From the NCBI GenBank assembly GCA_001466705.2, contig LATX02000223.1:248001-312000 (forward strand): DNA of 64,000 nucleotides. The letters are read 5' to 3'. Below are positions 35,767 to 47,291 of the stretch, piece after piece. The first letter of the stretch is position 1; every line of letters starts with the position of its first letter. Source of the DNA: Moniliophthora roreri (lineage: Eukaryota > Basidiomycota > Agaricomycetes > Agaricales > Marasmiaceae). Under the pieces are notes generated by a model that had not been told where the DNA came from, made no database searches, and saw only the letters and a list, made by a program, of their open reading frames with translations. The position numbers were made by a program, and so were the translations under genes.

Positions 35767-37079
35767 GGTCGTTGGTTGCTTATGAACGAAACCACACCAC
35801 AGGGGTCGCCGGTGCGCTAACCGCACACAGATAAATTGAGGACAGAAATAGTCCGGGCCATCAGCGCATGATGATGGGACCTCGAGTCTCCGAGGTACAG
35901 ACCCGCCGGATCAGACTCCTACGATGCTCAAGACTGTACTATTTTTCTGGATGTAATGAAGCCAAAGGTAGAGATTTCGATTTTTGGAAAGCAAAGATCA
36001 CACTTGAATTGTTCCTTGCCTTTGTCAGTGACTTCTCTTGAAGTTTCCACTTCAAACATTGTCGCTGATGTCGAGTCAGAGAACTCCATTGAGGCACTTG
36101 TCCGAAATACGAGTCGATACCTGGAGACGATACCTGGAGTTTGTACCAAGGTGTTGCACAATGCAGAGGCCAAGGAGTCATCCATTCAATCGTTTGCTCA
36201 AAACCATGTAGTACATAAAACAGATTATTGATGAACTTGACGATAGTCATACATAACCTTTCTAGCTTCAAAGGTGCATGGCAAACGAGGGCCTTGGTGG
36301 CTGTTATACTTGATATCGTACTGACCAGAATCGGTGAATGCGACATAGTTCGTCATACTGTCAGGCAAAAGGATGTGTTCATCGGTGCCAGAGTCTGCAT
36401 GCTGCTAATACATGCCAATGGGCAGCGTCCTGCCACGAACTAGTTGTCCGTTGAATAAAACCTTGACGAAAAAGGCTTTACCTTCATCCAGATTCTAGAT
36501 ATCGGCGTACATATATTGAGATACGGTGGTGGGGGGCGTGTCTGCCACATGGGTGTCTAGGCTTGGATCAACAAGTTTCTGGGAGAAGGTAAATAAAACT
36601 GAAGACGCAGATATGGATCACAGACATACCATTGCTTGTCAAGCACCCAAACCTGCTACATGATGAGGAAGCGGGAGAAGTGGAGGAATACCAGCATACT
36701 GGTACATCATGCAGCTCGGCGTCCATCCAACAATCAACCTCAAATGTCTCGTCGTCTGCGCACCGGGTCAGAGGATGGCAACGTTCATGAGCCGAAAACT
36801 TACCGTAGGCCGGCCTCTTCACAATCTCACCGGCCTCGTCGTTCTTCACGGAGTGTCAGCATTGGATGTCTAGAGTAATATTTAAAAAAATCAGCATTTT
36901 GAAAACTTTTGGAATCCTGTTTGATAAGATTCACTTACCAGTAATGGTTGAGAGAGTACGGAGCGTGAGCGATTTGATGCGGTAAAAGATATCATTGGGG
37001 ACGAGAACAGATGTTTCGGAACCTTTTTCGATGAGTCCCTCCACCATCCTGCTCTGTTAGCTACATACCACCAAACATC
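35767..37079. other. No firm gene; possible decayed gene on the minus strand
   Basis: Minus-strand frames contain sensible fragments (a PDSMTNYVAFTDSGQYDIKY segment near 36370 and a DETFEVDCWMDAEL segment near 36740) separated by possible short introns. I could not assemble an uninterrupted exon chain, and one attempted junction meets a stop at once. I recognise no family. Confidence 0.35.
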
Positions 37080-37460
37080 ACATACCTCGATTCGTATCCA
37101 TCACTGCAGTAGCCATCCTACTTGTCCTTGACGTAGATGCTGATATTCCTACATGGAGACCTTCCACTCCGTTAATCAACTACACGAGGGATCACTGTCG
37201 GTCGATGAGATGGTCGTTCCTGACTCCTGAGGAACACATTGCGATAAATTCGTCGCTCTGTGAGCCGCAAAAAGGAAGAGTGGCATCCAATAAGCTTTTC
37301 CTGGTCATGGCCGGGCTCTCCCAAGGAAAGAAACTGGCCAAGCCACATCCAGAGGAAGAAATCTTGCGCTTGTCAATCGTTCAAGAGTGACACCAAGCTA
37401 ACTGTGCCTGGATAAATCGAGGGCTCTATGTATAGGCAGTGGGCAGCCATCAGCGCATGA
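37080..37460 (-). pseudogene. Relic of tannase exon 1 and promoter
   Basis: Matches 35383-35860 in order: CATACCTCGATTCGTA, GAGACCTTCCACTCCGTTA, GATCA(T/C)TGTCGGTC, GAGATGGT(T/C)GTTCCTG, CTGGCCAAGCC(A/C)CATCCAGAG and CCATCAGCGCATGATGAT. There are internal deletions and frame breaks, and the remaining exons are absent. Same orientation as the intact gene. Confidence 0.8.
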
Positions 37461-37621
37461 TGATATGTAGGAGGGAGATTGTCGGCAACTCCACCCGCAA
37501 CTCTTCTCTCATCAGCTCATCAGTTTGAAAGCATGGAAACGGCCGGATTGCTATTTCGAGCCCTTTACACATCAACGTTAACTGTTGGATTTCGTACACC
37601 CAGTCTTTCTCAGCGACCACT

Positions 37622-39179
37622 ATGGCAATTGGGTATTCCGCGTCCTGCCTCATAGGCGCATTAATGGAGTCCATATTCTACGGTGAGCTCCGTTCTGCTG
37701 TCGATGAGATCAACTTTGACAATTTCTCCTGGCATAGGACTTTACTTCATGGTGTTCTTGCAGACAATAGAGATTCTACGAAGGAAATTGGTTCCAGGGC
37801 CCGTCTTTGCATACCTCGCGGTGACGACGATCGTGCTTTTTGTCCTGATCACTATGGTACGTCACAGTACCCTCCCTACATACAACAAGGCTAAATTTTT
37901 GAGCAGAGAATGGTCCTCGACAACAAGGCTGCAGTCGAAGCATTCACGAACGATCCTGTAACCCCCAACGCAGCTGAGATTTATTATACCAGCTTTGGAA
38001 ATGGGGCCATGTTCAGAACAGGAACGTACATTGCTCTCACAATTGTCGCAGACATTTTCATCGTGCGTGTGACCCATTCCAGATCCGCGGACAATCTTTG
38101 ATAGATGGATGATTGCACGCAGGTGTATCGTGTTTGGGCTGTGTGGTCTAGGGCAATCCTGCCGACAGTGGCGCCATTTTTGCTGGCGGTAGCTGACATT
38201 AGTGCGTAACGCAGTGACTTTTGCGAAGCCAGTATCGCTAATTAGATCCTACAGTTAGTGGTGCTCTCTTCATTCAATCGATTCAAGAGCTTGCTGCTGG
38301 AGATAGTCCGGACGGCAAATCCACGGCCACCCATGCTATCATTTTCTACAGTTTCACGCTGGCGCTTAACGTCGTGTGTACTTGTACGTCCAATATTGGC
38401 AGTTCCGCGAAGAGTGATTCTTGATCTTTCTCACCAGTTCTCATCTCACTTCGGCTTTACATTCAACAAAGACAAAGTGCTGAAGTCAAGATGGCACCTT
38501 CGACAAACCTCAACAAGCTCATGGTCATCATTATCGAATCAGGTAAGTGTACAAACTCACACGTTTTCCCTGTTTAATCCGCTTGCAGCCGCTCTTTACT
38601 CGGCCTGTCTTGTAGCAATGCTCGTACCCACAGCACTTGGTTCGAATGTGCAGTATTGCATCCTGAGCATGGTAGGCTTATTACTTCTGTTATTACACAT
38701 CTCGGCTTACGTCTGCAAATTCCAGATGCCTGGTATAACGGTGAGATACATACCTAGCGGCAGGCCTACTCGTTTCTGACAAGTTGATTGCCTTCTATTC
38801 ATACATACTAGGGCCTAGCAGTAAGCTCTTCACCTCAGCACAGCATACTTATCTGACGTTCGTTCCTCAGTTCTCCATGATCATCGTCAGAGCTGGTTCC
38901 GGAATCAGCCCCCACCACACGACAGCAGACACTACTGGTGGTCGTATCCAGTTTGCCGAAAGACGAAGCCAGCTTGCAACGAGCCAGTTTGAGGATCGCG
39001 AGACTACTACGACAGGCTATCCCCGCTCGGAAACTACCTCCACATCACGCAAAGGCTTCCCTCTTCATTTCAGGCCTGGCCCGCGAAGTGCTGGTACCAA
39101 TACCCATATCACTCATGCTTCTGAGGAAGAACAAGTTTCCCAGAACTCAAATGAGAAAGAGAAGCAAGAGAAAGTATGA
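37622..39179 (+). CDS. Multi-pass membrane protein, ten exons
   Basis: Exons 37622-37682, 37738-37856, 37907-38062, 38123-38201, 38255-38383, 38438-38542, 38589-38671, 38726-38740, 38812-38820 and 38871-39179 join in phase to 354 residues. Two are micro-exons of 15 and 9 nt. Hydrophobic segments occur in each large exon (LAVTTIVLFVLITM, TGTYIALTIVADIFI, AILPTVAPFLLAVAD, IIFYSFTLALNVVCTFLISL, AALYSACLVAMLVPTALG, FSMIIVR), suggesting about seven membrane passes. The VYRVWAVW block and the IIVRAGSG block after the last helix are typical of a large uncharacterised Agaricomycete membrane family. A polar, Ser/Thr/Arg-rich cytosolic tail follows. The function is unknown. Confidence 0.85.
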
Positions 39180-39459
39180 TGGAGTTTTCAATTTCGCATT
39201 TGCTTCGCTTGCATTGCCTTCGCATGTCTATACACCTTCTCTACCTATTGGATCTGGATCTGTAGCTTTGGTTGGCTTGTATTTTATGTAATTTTGACTG
39301 GAAGTACCCATATCCCACCCGCAGGGTTGGGTGGATTGCTTTGATGGACCACATTGATATGAACAAGTGAATGAGCGTCTTACAATGAAGGACCGAAACT
39401 TAGTTCAGAGTAAAAGGGCCATGTTCTATGTACGACATCGTGTACGAGACAAACCATGC

Positions 39460-40183
39460 TACTTATATATCTCCCGGAAAATCCGTACTAAAGGACACTT
39501 CTTTCCACTCCTCCAACCTCTTGAGACATTCTCACATTCAGCCTTGGCGACAGCATAACAGTCGCTCCCGAGTTGAATACTTTTCTGGAACGGTTTGCCT
39601 TTCGCTACTCCTTCCCCCCCGCACAATATCCAGAACAACTTCTACGCCTTGTTGAGGATTACCAGGTTGTTTCCCGTTATACACTAGATGTATAGTAAGT
39701 ATTGCTCTCGATAAGAAAACGTTTTGAAGGCACCAACTTTGCAATGTTGCCTCCACTTGTTCCGCCATGGGTGCGTAGTCAACGATTCTGGCTGTGTATG
39801 GCTTCCTATGGTCTGGCGCTAAGAAGGGTGTCCGGAAGTATCCGAAATCGATGCAGAGGCTACGAAGGCCCAGAGGGGCGATTTCTTCGTGCAGAGTGTC
39901 CGAGATACCTGCCATGGCCGATAAGTATGTTGGGAGAGACTAAGAAGGGAAGAACAAACTCACCACCAGCCAACGATTGATCCCATGAAGACAATGGTTC
40001 CTGTCTTGCATTCTCGCATGTAGGGAAGAAATGCTCTCGAGACGTTCAAAGCTCCGAAGACGTTGGTGCTGAAAAGGTAGAATTTACTGAGTCAGTTTGA
40101 CAACGTCGGGGAGCCTACTCACTTGAACTGACGAGACGTTTCTTCCGGTCTGTGGTTAGCCAGACAAGTTGAGAGGTTGACAT
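39460..40183 (-). pseudogene. Gutted SDR copy
   Basis: Paralogue of the SDR at 41251-42452. It starts well (ATGTCAACCTCTCAACTTG, giving MSTSQLVW) but then jumps straight to the segment matching PEETYDQF. The exon with the cofactor motif TGxxxGxG is gone. The exon with the catalytic YxxxK is also gone: the sequence passes from a VGWW segment to AGISDTLHEEIAPLGLRS. A seventh G in a run near 39612-39618 and a missing base near 39530 shift the frame, and the end decays. It cannot make an active enzyme. Confidence 0.85.
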
Positions 40184-41250
40184 CTTGCGGAGCTGAAAAG
40201 TCCTGTAGATAGCGTAGTTTACTGTTGTTGAGAAGAGTATGATGATAATCCCTTGAATGTTCTTCAATATTTATACCAGTCACTCTCTGACATAAGACGT
40301 CCTTGCAAAGAAAATGAAGTTCAGCGGAAACGAACCGAGACTCAAATTCTTTGTTACACACCCCTTAGGTATCCGAGATAATCTATAGTAGTGTGAGCTG
40401 CCGGCGAAGCAGGAGCTAAGAACCTTCCCAAGATGCTCGGCCGTCAGAGAAGCAGATAGCAGCTTAGCCATAGGTTACACGGCAACGGTTTCGACGTCCG
40501 TTACTCACGAGGGTATACACTTCGCGTCCAAGTCAGAAGTGATGACGGTCGAAATCCGAAGGCCCCGACAAAAACTAGCAAGTAACTATAAATGGTGCGA
40601 TAGTATACTATATAGGTTGCGAGTTTAATGGAAACGAGGTGTCATTCTTAATGTTCAACCTCATCAGAGCTTGGGTCGTGATGTGGAATTGAACACTCAC
40701 TAGTTCGTGCAAGGCCTTTCCTAGTCATCCAAAAACCTGCCTTCCAATCTGCCTTGAGGACTCTAGATCTGAGTTTTTCCACCTATCACATTGTTGAATG
40801 AGCGGGTTGCGGTGCTCAAGTTTCATGTTTACACCATTTGCAAGTTAAATTCCAATAGATCCAAATTATTTCCCCATTTCATTCAAGGTGAACATTCAAA
40901 TCTGGAATAGCATTTTTCATCGAAAAAAATGGGATGTTGAGAAACCTCTACTCACCATTCATGGTTTGGTCCGTTTGAGCTCCCGTCCAAATCTATCTGA
41001 CCTTCTTAGCACATCGGATCCTTGGATACTTGCATTGATTGTGGTCGAACAGTTGAATAATTATAGAGTGATGGTGATTCAGAGTCAGTCAATACGTCCC
41101 AGGACCGAATCGGGACTCGGCTGCCGCGAGGCGGACTCTGGGCCGAATAGTTCTCTCTGCTACTCGTCCACCCCTTGACCTCCCTGTTTACCCTTGGGGC
41201 GATGATCTATTGCATAGAAAGAAGGTATTATACAACACAAACCATATTAT
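40184..41250. other. No supported gene
   Basis: A TATAAATA lies at about 40264-40271 on the minus strand, in the promoter position of the gutted SDR copy. The rest has no recognisable feature. Confidence 0.4.
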
Positions 41251-42452
41251 TCATGCATTCTTCGGAAAATCCGTGCTAAATGTCACCTTTTTCCACTCTT
41301 CCAACCTCTTAAGAGCATTCTCGCATTCACCCTTGGCGACAGTGTAACAATCGCTTCCAAGCTGGACGCTTTTCTGGAATGGCATGTCTTTAACCAAACC
41401 TTCGCCTCGCACAACGTCAAGAATGACTTCTACGCCTCGCCGAGGATCACCAGCCTGGGTTCCATCGAGCGCTGGAAGACTACAGTAAACATCAGCGGTT
41501 TCATAGACTATACACGCAGACCTTCCAAAGCAGCCTCGCGCTGTTCCACCATCGACGCGTAATCCGCAATTCTGGGTATGTACGGTTTTCGGTGTCCTGG
41601 CACGAGGAATGGGGTTCGGAAGGCTCCAGGATCAATGCAGACGCTCCGAAGTCCTAGCGGTGCGATTTCATCGTGAAGTGTTTCTGATATTCCTGCGGCA
41701 CAGTTTATGAGACCAGGGGTGACGCGGGCAGTAAAGAACGTACCTCTCAATGCCCATTTACTTGCAACGTAGAGGCCTGTATGAGGTATGGAACTATAGC
41801 GGAATACATATTGGCGGCTCTATTTGGAGAGGAAGAAATGAAGAGACGTACCGCCAGCCCGCAAGCGATCCTATGAAAACAATGGTACCTGTTTTTCGTT
41901 CTCGCAAGTAAGGAAGGAATGCCCTTGAGACGTTTAAGGCACCAAAGACGTTGGTGCTGACATTGAGAAGGAGTAAGTTTCACCATGTCAGCTCAAAGAC
42001 AGTAGAGAAACTGCTTACTTGAATTGATCATAGGTTTCTTCCGGTCTGAGGACACGCGAAGCGAATGAATCAGAATGTGGTTTCACAGCAAAGCGAGGTA
42101 TACGTACGTAGTCTCCTCAAGCGGACCCGCTTGCAGATATCCAGCATTGTTGACCACGACGTCTACACGTCCATGTATGGCCACAGCTTTCTTTGCAACT
42201 TCTTGCAACTTTCCAAGAGGCGCAGTGACGTCGAGTTCGAGCGTGTCTGCACCCATTGCTTTGAGATCATTGAGTTGAGATATCGATTTAGCGCGGGCAG
42301 TTGCAATGACTTTGTCGCCACGGCGTAGAGCAGCGAGGGTCAGGTCGCGTCCAAGGCCGGTCCTGCGGTGTCAATTAGCAACACCTCGAGAATTAGACAG
42401 AATACACGCACGAAGTGCCTGTAATGAGCCATACAAGTTGGGAGCTTGAAAT
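41251..42452 (-). CDS. Short-chain dehydrogenase, expected ATG reads ATT
   Basis: An exon chain beginning with 42412-42452 and about 42108-42362, ending with 41251-41471, encodes an otherwise complete classical SDR. It has QLVWLITGTSTGLGRD (cofactor motif), VDVVVNNAGYLQAGP (NNAG motif), GTIVFIGSLAGW, LYVASKWAL (catalytic Tyr and Lys), then LHDEIAPLGLRSVCIDPGAF and a C terminus ending FSTDFPKNA. The codon aligned with the ATG of the neighbouring copy is ATT (42450-42452). The frame stays open upstream to an ATG at about 42552 and a further one at 42677, so translation might start there with a longer N terminus. The intact motifs suggest the enzyme is or was active until recently. The substrate is unknown. 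Confidence 0.8.
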
Positions 42453-42793
42453 TGCACTGAATTGAAAGGTGTTACAGACAGAGCAGTCTTCGAAGGCTGG
42501 GAAGAGTATGATGAGAAGTGATTCTCTATCCGGTGTATAGTAGGCCCAGTCCATCAGCAAATGTGCACGTGATGTGCCGGCTTTCGGCACTTTTTGCCGC
42601 TCCCGGCAAGACAGACAGAGGCGCCTGTGGAAAGTCACTTGCGACGGCTTGTCCGACTTTTCGGGGATGGGAAGCACCCAAATTTCCCCCCAACGAGGGA
42701 GATTTGGATCATGCTGTGGCTAGTTTCTGTGTATAAGCAGAGTGTGTGGGAAAGGGGTCTACGAAATGTAGACAGTGTATGATAGGCAAGTTA

Positions 42794-43004
42794 AAATAAG
42801 AGAGCTTCATGTTGACTAAGTGGTATCCAAAGCACAACGAGCAAAGTGAGACATGGAGACCCCTGACAGGATGAAAAATGACCAATGTGAAGAGGATGAA
42901 ATAAGAGAGTTTTACATGTGATTGTGTGGTACCAAAAGTGTAATGAGCAAAGTGGGGAGAAGTATAGAGACCATTTACAGGATGATAAGGGAATTTTGTT
43001 GAAG
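42794..43004. repeat. Two tandem units of about 105 bp
   Basis: AAATAAGAGAG at 42794 and 42899 each begin a similar unit containing GAGCAAAGTG and GACAGGATGA/TACAGGATGA. The repeat stands at the left edge of the AT-rich transposon island. Confidence 0.7.
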
Positions 43005-44680
43005 ATGCTCAAAAACCTATGCCTCTACTATGAAAACATGAGGCCTGTGGTGCCAAAATACCCCTGAAAAAGGTATATATAAGTTCTTGATTCTTAGTTT
43101 TGTTTGTGAGTTGGTTCAGCATGGTTCACTGTTACTGCAACATCAAGAATAATTCTCAATGTCTCACTTGGTAGTTCAGAGATGATTGCCTTCAAAACAA
43201 CTTCTCAGATCAAAAATAGGTGTTTGTTTGTATAATATTTATCAGTTTTGTGGTTTTATCAATCACTTGGAAAGCAAATACTAGTATAGATTTTGACCAG
43301 AAACTGCCCAAAGAATAAACTTCTTCTAAGTGAGAACAAAGGTACCTCTTGTACCTGAATATAGCCCTCTTAGCTATGTTCTGCAATGATTCTCAAGAGG
43401 ACAAATCTTCTAGACACGGCTAGCCTGAAACCCTCTCTGATTCACCTCAAAACATCAGACTATACTGATGTACATCAGCTACCCTCTTAGTAGACTGATA
43501 CAATGTTTCTCTTATCAGAAAACATGCCTCTTGCATTAAAAGCTAAGCTCTTCCTAGCTTTTATTTAGATCTCTGGTTTGGGTTACAATTTCAGGTCTCA
43601 ACTAGCCTGTGCCTCTTGCACAACTAAATAAGCTAGAGCCTGAAGTGGTTGAAAAAATACTGATTGCCGGTAGCTCTTCTAAAATTGGTGGACAGTATCT
43701 CTCCTGCTTTCCACCTACAAAACATATCCCCTTATATACTCTACAACATAAATAATCTAATATATCTGTTACAAATACAAATAAAACTGAGTCAGGTGAT
43801 AAATATTATATAAACTGAGCTGTGTTTGGTAATTTCTCTGTCACAGTGTCCAATTGTAGTCAGGCTTTGTAGCTATAAACTCTTTTATTCTTTTTCTATA
43901 ACGATTGTGCAGTCTTCTGACACTAACTGTTTGCAATTTTCTCTATCAAACAGCTCTCCTTCTGACTCTATTTGAAAATATTATACTTCCATGCTGCTCC
44001 ACATGGTTCCTTCCTTCTCCGTCTACTATCATCTGCTCTATGGACACGTAATATACTTCCATCTCTATGTTTAAAGTGTACACATAAGCTCAGCCATGCT
44101 GGTTTCTCATCATACAGCTTTGTCTTCTGTTTTTCTGTGATACAGGCGCTCTTCCAGTAGCCGATCATCTATTTCATTCTTAAATTTGACATTTGGTATC
44201 TCAAGTATCCCTTGCTGATAATTTGTCATCCTCTGTTTCATATCTGTTTCTCGATAATATTCTTGTATGTGTATCATTGAAGGCTTTTATTCTTCCTTCA
44301 AGCTGGGTATGGATTGAAAATATTGTTAAAAGTAAAAATATTCCCTTTGGTATGCTTTTGATAGAGAAGTATTATATGGTGTGGTTCCCTACAGGTTTCT
44401 GGATGCTCCTCTGTGTTCAGATTCGCTGTTTATTTTCATACTAGCAGTGGTCAGGTACCCTTGTATGGCCTACCATCAACCATTACTCTGCTAATATTTT
44501 ATATTCTTCTCTACTACTTGCTTTGACTAGCTGCTCAGAGCTCACACTAGTCCTCAATTCTCTTGTCTATGTCATTTTCAACCATAAAAGTGCAAAATAT
44601 TCTCTATTTGCATGTGAAATAAAAGGTAAAAGTTATGCATATCACTAGAAAGGAATTATTGATGCCATTATGACAATGGA
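43005..44680. other. AT-rich sequence without recognised gene
   Basis: Composition drops sharply in GC compared with the host genes to the left. A TATATATAA-like motif occurs near 43073. I find no terminal repeats or protein domain. Confidence 0.5.
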
Positions 44681-44807
44681 NCTCATCTTATACACACTCC
44701 TTGTTGGAAATGACTTCAACAATGGGGTACTGGGAATAGGGCCTGAAATTGCATATGAGTTGGCCCTTGCTGGCATAGGTGATAATCTCATCAGTCAATA
44801 CTAGCAG

Positions 44808-45137
44808 TTGTCAGAGGAAGATGGCTCAGAACAGCTATTGAATTATCTTGACCAGCTGAAGAATGACATTGTTCATAAGCTTTGGAATAACAAACACAAA
44901 TGCTTGAGCTGCCACTTTCAGAAACTTGCCAAGCAGCTGGAACAGTCAAATGACTTTCCCACAAACTGGCTCTCACCACTATCTTTCTTTATCCATCTCT
45001 CAACATCTTGGACCCATCCTCATGCCAATCCTCCAGACTTTGGCCAGTGCACCTCATGACTATCTGATTTGCAGAAACTTGCACAAATTTCAAAAGAACA
45101 CATAGGCTGGAGTAATAAGCAGTTACTCTTGAAGTTC
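44808..45137 (+). CDS. Gene fragment of unknown family in the transposon island
   Basis: An open frame ending near 45059 (YLDQLKNDIVHKLWNN, KLAKQLEQSNDFPTNW) appears to continue through a TTTGCAG acceptor at about 45075 into KLAQISKEHIGW and a stop. The upstream side is cut by N 44681. It may be the 5' part of the gene at 45958-47234. No domain recognised. Confidence 0.3.
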
Positions 45138-45239
45138 AGAGAAAGAGTGTAGGCAGGCTTGGTCCTGCATATCCTGTTTTCAGTTAGTAAATGAGGTCCT
45201 GCATGAATAAAAGCACTTACTCCATACCTCTAGCCCATT

Positions 45240-45620
45240 ATGTGCTTTTGCAAGTCAACAGGAGAATTCTTTGCTCCTATCACAGGTGGTAACCCCAACC
45301 ATCCCATTCCAACACTGAAAACAATCCTAGCCAGCACCAACCTACTGGGATACAGCAAGTCAAACCTAAGGGCATTGGTTCATCCAACATTCAACATTGC
45401 AGACTTTATTCAGATCGTTGCCAAGATGTTGGAATTACCTAAGCAGAAATTCAGATATCACAAGCAGTCTATCGAGGTGTACATACTAGGTGTTTTGATT
45501 GCAGTTACCACAGACCAGCTCACGATGGTAAGTCAATTGTACCCCTCAACATATTGCAGTGAAATCATATCTTCTATTAGCCAGACACTACATACAAGGT
45601 GTTCTTTTAACATGGTTTTC
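45240..45620 (+). repeat. Near-identical copy of 45958-46338
   Basis: Same exon (HPIPTLKTILASTNL, FRYHKQSIEVYILG) and the same start of a CACTA element as the copy 718 bp further on, separated by N 45903. A few substitutions distinguish them. It is most likely an alternative haplotype or unresolved overlap, not a true tandem gene. Confidence 0.8.
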
Positions 45621-45902
45621 TGATTGAGAAAACACTTAATCTTCTTGCAAAGAGAATTTTTATAAAACTATATATAAATTCTAAATTTCAATTGTGTCCT
45701 CTCAACAAGAATATGCCTGGAGAATTAATAGATAACACAATATATTGGAATAATTTCCATACTGAGAAAACATTAAATTTTCCCTGGTTGAAGATCCTCA
45801 GAAAATGCTGATAAGATAAGATAAAAATACCACATTTTCTATTGTGGGAAAGTCAGAGAAAATAGTAGGAAAATCATGTGAAAACGCTATATTTTAAAGC
45901 AG
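45586..45902 (+). mobile_element. CACTA-ended element, left part only
   Basis: Begins CACTACATACAAGG after AGA, exactly as the complete element at 46304, and breaks off at N 45903. Confidence 0.8.
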
Positions 45903-45957
45903 NAGTAAATGAGGTCCTGCATGAATGAAAGCACTTACTCCATACCTCTAGCCCATT

Positions 45958-47234
45958 ATGTGCTTTTGCAAGTCGACAGGAGAATTCTTTGCTCCTATCA
46001 CAGGTGGTAACCCCAACCATCCCATTCCAACACTGAAAATAATCCTAGCCAGCACCAACCTACCGGGATACAGCAAGTCAAACCTAAGGGCATTGGTTCA
46101 TCCGACATTCAACATTGCAGACTTTATTCAGATTGTTGCCAAGATGTTGGAAATACCTGAGCAGAAATTCAGATATCACAAGCAGTCTATCAAGGTATAC
46201 ATACTAGGTGTTTTGATTGCAGTTGCCACAGACCAGCTCACGATGGTGAGTCAATTGTACCTCTCAACATATTGCAGTGAAATCATATCTTCTATTAGCC
46301 AGACACTACATACAAGGTATTCTTTTAACATGGTTTTCTGATTGAGAAAACACTCAATCTTCTTGCAAAGAGAATTTTTATAAAACTATATATAAATTCT
46401 AAATTTCAATTGTGTCCTCTCAACAAGAATATGCCTGGAGAATACTAAATATTCAGCAGCAAAAGATATGGAATTTTCAAATTCTGAGAATTAATAGATA
46501 ATACAATATATTGGAATAATTTCCATACTGAGAAAACATTAAATTTTCCCTGGTTGAAAATGCTCAGAAAATGCTGATAAGATAAGATAAAATTTCCACA
46601 TTTTCTATTGTGGGAAAGTCAGAGAAAACACTAGGAAAACACTAGGAAAATGGTAGGAAAATCATGTGAAAACACTATATTTTAAANAAAGGATAATTCT
46701 ATAATTTCATTATCATAAAATAATAAAAAAACACAGACTCTTCTGGAAATTAAAATCCAGAGTATGCTTGCTGTTTTCAATATATGATAACAACTTGAAA
46801 CTAATAGAATTTTCTGAGTGTTGTCTGGAAGCAAATATATAGTAGGATTCTGAGTGTATTTCCTTTGTATTAATAGCATAAAAAGAACACCTCATATGTA
46901 GTGAGATGTGATCTGGTTCTTGAACCTCCCATTGCAGAACAAGTCAGACAGGTCAGGATCTATTGCCGAATCAAGCAGTATGATGAAAGCAACCCGTCTT
47001 CAAGTAGTACCATCAGCCAACTCAGACATTGAGGAGGTAGCAGCTTACCAATGCTTCAAGAAAAAGGCACACTCAAGCATTACCTCCAAGGCAGCCCAGG
47101 ATGATTCTGATGATATAGAATTTGGCGAGATAATTCAGCCTCCAGCCAGCACATGCAAGCAACTTCATGTTCGGAATGAGTTGGATTCTGATTTTGAGAT
47201 GGGAGAGCCATTTCCAGCTGTTATTCACTCTTGA
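45958..47234 (+). CDS. Unknown protein; intron interrupted by a CACTA element
   Basis: Two exons are clear. The first ends at 46245 (DQLTM followed by GTGAGT). The second runs 46938-47234, after CCCATTGCAG, to the stop. The phase closes. The protein has NPNHPIPTLKIILAST, a charged FRYHKQSIKVYILG segment and an acidic tail (NSDIEEVAAYQC, DDSDDIEFGEI, SDFEMGEPFPAV). I recognise no family. It looks like a gene multiplied within the transposon island. The 692-bp intron contains the complete 600-bp element at 46304-46903. Without it and one target copy the intron would be 89 bp. The 5' end is uncertain. Confidence 0.5.
46304..46903 (+). mobile_element. Non-autonomous CACTA-type (CMC) element 1
   Basis: 600 bp, starting CACTACATACAAGG and ending with the inverse CCTCATATGTAGTG. 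The terminal inverted repeats are about 23 bp (CACTACATA, then AGGT.TTCTTTT). The target duplication AGA is directly outside both ends (46301-46303 and 46904-46906). CACTA termini with 3-bp duplications define the En/Spm-like superfamily. No transposase is encoded. One N lies inside at 46687. Confidence 0.85.
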
Positions 47235-47291
47235 TTGAGGTAATCAGGCTTGGATTTGTAAATGATATGGATTTGGTGTATGTATCTAGCA

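Noticed and set aside
45240..46341. Tandem duplication of a gene exon
   Set aside because: The two copies are separated by a single N with broken element sequence. An assembly join is more likely than a real tandem array.
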